Shown piece by piece: positions 17,431-22,826 of a DNA stretch of 22,826 nucleotides. A program made the translations under genes and the position numbers. The stretch spans positions 1 through 22,826 of the forward strand of contig LRSR01009512.1 of NCBI GenBank assembly GCA_001579985.1. Reading direction: 5' to 3'. Position 1 is the stretch's first letter. Every line of letters starts with the position of its first letter. Origin of the DNA: Hypsibius dujardini. Taxonomy: Eukaryota > Tardigrada > Eutardigrada > Parachela > Hypsibiidae. The notes below the pieces were generated by a model that ran no database searches, was not told where the DNA came from, and saw only the letters and a list, made by a program, of their open reading frames with translations.

Positions 17431-20400
17431 CTAACTCTTGTGTAACGTTTGCATCTCTATTAATTCTGCTGTCGTTGAGGCATGTCTCGGGTCCGTCGTT
17501 TCAATTACAGGAGTCACACTGATACTCGGCACTCTACTACTCGACTGGATCGACAACTGCGACCGTTTCCGCGTCAAGGAATCCACAGCTGGAAGAAAAT
17601 CCAGACCAACGGGGACGGCATTCTCTTCCTTGGCTAATCGATCCATTTCCTCGCCGAAAGTGTCCTCGATGATGGCGTCCTGATCCGCTTTTCCCTGTCG
17701 TTCCAGGATGGTGGCACGAACGGCGGCCATGTAGTGTGAGCGTTTGATGCGGAGAAAAAGAACGTCACTGATGGCGTAGACGGTAAAGTCCGGCACGAAG
17801 AGGCCGCTGTTCGAGGAGCGCTCTAAGTTTAGACGAGCTTGCGACGGACGCGGCGATGGTAGAGCAGGGAAGGGTGCGTTTCGAAGTTGGAGGAGCTCGT
17901 CGGACGGGATGGTTTGGGCACTCACACCGAAATGCGTGAAAGGGCCGCTCTCGAAGATAAGACCTGAAATGAAAACCAGTATTTTACTTTTTCATAAAAA
18001 CTGACACTTGAGTGGATTCGATCTAGAACCGGGCGTTTCAACCTTTTTCTCCAAATTGAGTTAGGGACGCTTACGATGTATCACTTGTAGCTGCCGATCG
18101 AATAAAAACCATTCGCAATTTGTGGTCACAGTTGTGGGCGCCACAGTTACAGTGAAAGTCCTGAGAGTGGAACGGTCACGTGAGTTTATTTCTATCGAAC
18201 AGTTTGCTCGGAGATGGCCGTTGCTACTTTAAAGTTTGAGACAGTAAAGTAGAGACGATACTGTGACGTCGTTCGAATCTCATGATTGTCACTGTGTATG
18301 GGAACATTAGCCCCCGAAAATAGAAACTTCCGAGAAATTAAAAAGACCTTGCAGAATTTTTCGTTCGATTTTGTTCCGATAAAATGAAGTTAAACGTCGA
18401 TCTTTTGAAATCGCTTTAAACCCAAAATTTAATTCGGCATCGAATAACGATAATGGAAATATATTTGACATAGGCGCGTTTAGGTTCGAAACTGATGGGG
18501 GCTTGGAAAAAAGTGCAAAAAAAGTGCAAAAAAGCAAGGGGCTCTAATTCTAATAACTAATATTTTTTGCCGTTTTAAAACAGGAAACCACTTTTTCAAA
18601 AAGCTAGGGGACTCAAAACCACTTTTTTTTAAAATCAAAGACTGGCATGGTCCCTGAGCCCCCCCTCCATGAAAGCGCTTATGCTGTTTGACGTCACGAT
18701 TTCAAACTGCCACAAAAATGATACGGTGTCAAACACGAAAACCAAGAAGGACACAACGGAAGGTCTCGATCAGTCTGTGTTTTTATAAACTTCCCGTAGA
18801 CAAATTTTCTTGTTTGGCATACGATGGATAACCAACACAGTTCCGAACAAGATAGAGTCAAAGATGATTTTTCAATTGTCGGGTAGGGCGCCCAGTTTTC
18901 CGCTTGCCGTTCATTATTTAAAAAACTTCGAAACGTCCTGTTTACTTTAAATTCTCTCTTTCCACCTAAAATTTAAATCGGATTAAATTGAACTATTTTC
19001 CTAGAAAGATTTCCCTTTTTTTATGAATTATCGGAGTTGATATATGACTGCCCAACCAAAGTTCTTTTACAGAAAAAAAAACGGAAGAACGTCAATAAGA
19101 TTTAGTCCCACGAAAGTCAAGTTGTCCGCGTTATTATTTTTGACACTACGACATTTAAATTTGAATCCCATTAACATTAACAGAATTTGGGGGGGGGGCG
19201 GACGGGACTGCGTGCCACTAATCAAATCTGACCGGAACAGAACAAGCTGCGTATCCATTAACGGACAGAGTTTCGGCTGACCAAATGATTTTAAACCTAA
19301 TTTTGAATACGATGGCAGGTGCATTAATATTATGGAATGTTTTGCTACAAAAAGAAACCTACTGTTTTTTGTCCCTAATTTTACCTTTCCTTTTTAAATT
19401 TTCAGTCCAATCGAAATCTGAAATCTAGATAACTCTTTCCGGTTAGATTTACATGATCTAGATCTAAATTTACAAACCTAAGAACTAAAAAAGAAACTAA
19501 TTTGAAAAACCAATTTTATACCGATTACTCATATTTAACTAAACCATTTAGTAATTCAAAACAAAATTAAAAACCGGTCTAGTTTTTTGGTTTCACACTA
19601 GTTCAGTTTTTTTTTAAATTTCGAAAATTTTGCCGACATCCAAAATCAGAGAAGATCCGTTTTGATTGATTTTCACTGCTCATTTTAATTTCAGGATTTT
19701 AGAATTCGTGCAAAGTATTCTTTCGGTAATTCAAGGTTGTAGGTTTTGTGTAATTAGGACTACAAGTTCACTACGTTTTTCAATTTTTGAGGCACATACA
19801 CTTGCAATAATTACCTTCATAACCAATCTTGACTTCAACTCGTCCTTCCAGGACCAAAACAAAGAAGTCCGCCGGCTTTCCCGCCTGGTAAATATACACG
19901 GGCTCCACATCCGTCGGTTTCCTGCGGATCAACCTGGCTACTTCTCCGTGCCGAATTAGTCGTCGCAGAATCTGTTCACTGATCATCTCATCACGGAAGG
20001 GTTCGACGGTGGTGCTTAAAAATTGGAAGGCTGCATGTTGGAGTTGTGGCGTGATGAGTGACTGGTAAAGTGGACGGGACGAAAAGACGTTCATGTCTTT
20101 ACGTGCGAGCTTCTTCGATTTGTCCTGACTGGACATGTCCGACTCGTCGTAAATCTCGGCCTGAATCATTTCTTCAATGATGTCTTCTAGAGTGACCACA
20201 CCGATCGTCTCGTAAGCCGGGTCGCGATCTTTTTCGCTAGTGTACTGCTGGATGAAGGCCATGTGCGAGCGACCTTTTTTGAAATCCTCTAAAAAGACCA
20301 GAAACCATACATTACTTGCGATTTTGAACGCTGAATCACGCGACTGTAATTTTTTATAGCTTCGTTCTAATTTGCTCTTTTTTTTCCATTGCCCTATTTA

Positions 20401-22354
20401 GAATTTAATTTAAAGTCTGTCAACAATAGCAACTGTTCAACAGTCATGGGGGCGGAACTATAAGCTATGTATCAAACCGGCCGGAACTCTGAAAGTTGTT
20501 ACTTCATATAAACAGTCCATAGTTCCGTTCGCTGACCTCTAAAAAAATTGTTGTTGCTGCCAGTTGAGCCCAAACCAAATTTTGAATAAGAGATTGTCTA
20601 AATTGGGAGATTGAAATAGAACATCGTATGAGAATAATTCCGCTAGTCGGCGTTCCACATTTGAGTAATAGCGCAGCTTCGCAAGTCGTCTGTTTCAGAT
20701 GTCAGTGTCCGTGTGTCAGTGTCTGTGTCTTTGTCTGTGTCTGTGGGTGAGTCTGTGTCTGTGTGACTGTTACTGTATCTCTGTCTTTGTCTGTGTCCAT
20801 GTCAGTGTCTGTATAAATATCCGTGCGTTTGTTTGTGTCTGCCTGACCATCTGCATGTGGCTAATTCTTTTCACCAACCGAGCATGAAATCCAAAGTTGT
20901 GTCTCCAATGACAAAGCACAGCTCGTAGCTGTAGTACTTGCACAATGTCTTGACCGCAGTACAATCATCGGGGTCCAAAAGCGCGAGGTCTTTGATGTTT
21001 AACAATCCCACAATGTTTGCCCGGTTGTTTTCGAAGACAGGAATCCGAGTAAATGCTATCGATACACAAAATGGCAAAACTTCATTTTTTCAGAGTATGC
21101 AATAGCTTTTTAATTTGATTGTACCTTCACGCGTGATTTCAGAAAGGGTATCGAAATCAAGTACCGCGTCGTACGGCAGCATGAAGACGTCATCCAACGG
21201 CGTCATGATATCCAAAACCTTTTTGTTTTTCAAAGAAAGTGTTCCGGAAATAATGTTGGCTTCGCCTTTTTCGAGCTTGTTGTGGTCCATTGTCACGCGA
21301 ATTAGTTCCACGAGCCGTTCGCGGTCGTAGACCGTACCGATCTCCCGTCCGAGAAGGAGCTCGAGAAGCCGACTTAATGGGTAGGACGCAATACACGTCA
21401 AAACCATCACCACCTGATGAAAATAAAATTAGCAATCGATGCAATCGATGGGAAGACCGAGAAGCGATACAACGAAAATTTCAAGAAAACTTGTGCGATG
21501 ACACACCCTTGTATCTAACCCATCACATGATGTACCACGCCCAGGACTGTGACGGACGGACAGACATCGTGGTTTTGGACCACATAGATGTGACTTTAGA
21601 CGATCTCGTTGCTTCGCTCCTCGGTCTGATCAACACCCGTCGTTATGCCCCTTGCCACAATTCTGCGCTAGACGCGTTCTAATGCCTCCGTGCGCAAAAA
21701 GTCAGAAATAGCTTTTTGACGCATAAATGTAAAAAAAACTCTCATCTTTCAGAATTATTATTAGGAATTTGGAAAAGACGATTTCTTTGGGATGATTCGA
21801 GAATTTTCCCAAAAACACTTTTCAAGGTTTGTTGTTTCAAATACGTCTATATTTGATTGGTTATCTGTTTCTTACATAAGTGATATAACGAGTGGCAGAT
21901 CCGATAGCCAGTCCAAATCGATTGCACAGTGCCTGGGGAACAATCTCCCCAAACAACACGATACCGATAGTGGAGAATATCACAGCATACAGTCCAGACG
22001 TCAGATTATCCAGCAGAATTGTCAAAATGCTGTTGGCCAGGGCGTTCGCGATCACCAAAGAACACAGCAAAAAGTTGCCCTTAGTTCGCAGGGGAATGAT
22101 ATGTTTAGCATAGATCCGGTCCTTGACTGATCCGACACTGGCCACAATTTGCAGTTCGGTGGGATCGAGGGAGAGAAGGCCTAAATTGAGACCGGAAAAC
22201 AGACCGGAAAGCAATTGAAGTAAAGCGACAAAGACGATTTGCAGCCACAGTGGGATGAAGTATTGTTTGATGGTATGGATCTTGAGGTAGGGATGGGTAC
22301 CCTGATGTTTCCAGTCGTCTGTAATTGGATCCAGCACACAGATGAAGTAAGCCG
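17431..22354 (-). CDS. CNNM/ACDP Mg2+ transporter-like, 5' end missing
   Basis: Exons in transcript order: 22354-21876, 21413-21125, 21055-20879, 20288-19815, 17963-17431, with GT-AG junctions in phases 0, 1, 1, 1. The 649 visible residues cover the end of the extracellular region ([14 protein letters not shown]), the DUF21 membrane domain (about 33-180) with [11 protein letters not shown] and [10 protein letters not shown], a CBS pair (about 225-360) with [10 protein letters not shown], and the cyclic-nucleotide-binding-like domain (about 385-560) ending with [13 protein letters not shown]. These match vertebrate CNNM2/CNNM4 in order and spacing. The family controls Mg2+ efflux at the plasma membrane, and its CBS pair binds Mg-ATP. 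The threonine in VTLED, equivalent to the human disease-site threonine, is present. The signal peptide and most of the extracellular domain are not in this model. The paralogue cannot be assigned. Confidence 0.95.
17964..19814 (-). other. 1,851-bp last intron of the CNNM gene
   Basis: No exon was found inside. It holds AT-rich sequence, a G10 run at 19189-19198 and, at 19430-19640, a block of CTAGAT, ACTAAA and TTAGT words resembling the element at 13865-14165. Confidence 0.6.
20699..20850 (+). repeat. GTGTCT-type microsatellite in CNNM intron
   Basis: About 150 bp of degenerate GTGTCT/GTCTGT units lie inside intron 20289-20878, ending about 30 bp from the donor site. The period is near six bases. 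It is oriented like the TCTG repeats of the neighbouring minus-strand gene. Confidence 0.75.
21430..21465. repeat. 36-bp dispersed repeat, copy 2
   Basis: The sequence starting TAGCAATCGATGC matches 16357-16392 at 32 of 36 positions, in the same orientation about 5 kb away. The core ATCGATGCGATCGAT of copy 1 is nearly palindromic. This copy lies just inside the CNNM intron 21414-21875. Confidence 0.55.
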
Positions 22355-22575
22355 CTAGAAAGGACAAAATTGTCAAGTGAAAATCCCAATTGTCTTTCTG
22401 GACTTCCGTCTGACTTCTGTCTACCTATTTGCCTGTCTGCCTTTCTAACTTAAGTTAACGTCTCTCTTTTTCTAGGTGCTAATAGGGTCGGATGGTGCAC
22501 AGACCCTAATAATCAGCACGGCCAGTAAAAGTTGAAGGCAGCGGACAAGGTACATGGAAAAGCCTAGCTTCTCAC

Positions 22576-22608
22576 AAAGAAAGTACGGTCTTTCAAACTC
22601 AAATTGAG
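22576..22608 (-). CDS. Possible 33-bp upstream exon of the CNNM gene
   Basis: On the minus strand an AATTTCAG acceptor is followed by 33 bases and a GTGAGA donor. Both phases fit the next exon at 22354 (phase 1), adding FEFERPYFL before AYFICV. CNNM proteins have a beta-rich segment at this place, so the fit is sensible, but the exon is too short to be sure. A second reading continues in the same frame to 22472 and contains a hydrophobic MYLVRCLQLLLAVLIIRV stretch. Confidence 0.3.
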
Positions 22609-22826
22609 CTGAAATTATTTGACCAGTAGTACTCCTAATATGTGTATTAATAAAAAATATTTTGTATCCTCACGCGTGACAATTTTAAGAGCAGGAACGC
22701 AGAATTACGTGACTATATTTTTTTCTGACAGTGCTATTTTTATTATTTGCACGTTATAGGCAGAAGAAGCTAGTCGTTACACCGCCCCCTGACCTCCCAA
22801 AATGTTTTGGACTAGGCCAACCGATT

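Overview
The window is eukaryotic nuclear DNA from an invertebrate animal that I cannot name further. The genes are split by GT-AG introns of about 50 to 1,850 bp, the surrounding DNA is full of small inverted repeats and microsatellites, and the recognisable proteins are animal families. A Flattop/CFAP126-like ciliary protein suggests a lineage that builds motile cilia or flagella. Exon models were made by hand from open frames, splice consensus and matching intron phases; no similarity search was run.

Layout. Positions 1-5,060 are mostly non-coding, with a fold-back repeat, a TA-flanked 143-bp MITE-like element and one intronless ORF on the minus strand (1,880-2,299, SAP-like start plus a Cys/His cluster). 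A speculative two-exon ORF on the plus strand converges on it. Positions 5,063-10,934 (minus) hold a 14-exon gene for a predicted 867-residue, largely disordered protein with a LOTUS/OST-HTH-like N-terminus. Its frame is broken only by one N at 9,868. Positions 12,264-14,315 (plus) hold a three-exon, 85-residue Flattop/CFAP126-like gene whose exons are tiny and whose introns carry several repeats. Positions 15,055(?)-15,903 (plus) encode a secreted, probably GPI-anchored Ly6/LU-domain protein. Positions 17,431 to the right edge (minus) carry the C-terminal 649 residues of a CNNM/ACDP magnesium transporter-like protein; its N-terminus lies at or beyond the right edge.

The genes do not form a pathway. 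The LOTUS-like gene and the Flattop gene are head to head across about 1.3 kb, and the Ly6 and CNNM genes are tail to tail across about 1.5 kb. TCTG-type repeats occur in four introns of the two large minus-strand genes, three clear and one weak, always in the same orientation relative to transcription. No rRNA, tRNA, CRISPR array or intact transposase was found. The main results are the hidden Flattop-like gene, the complete 14-exon model with a three-copy exon motif, and a set of short non-autonomous repeats.
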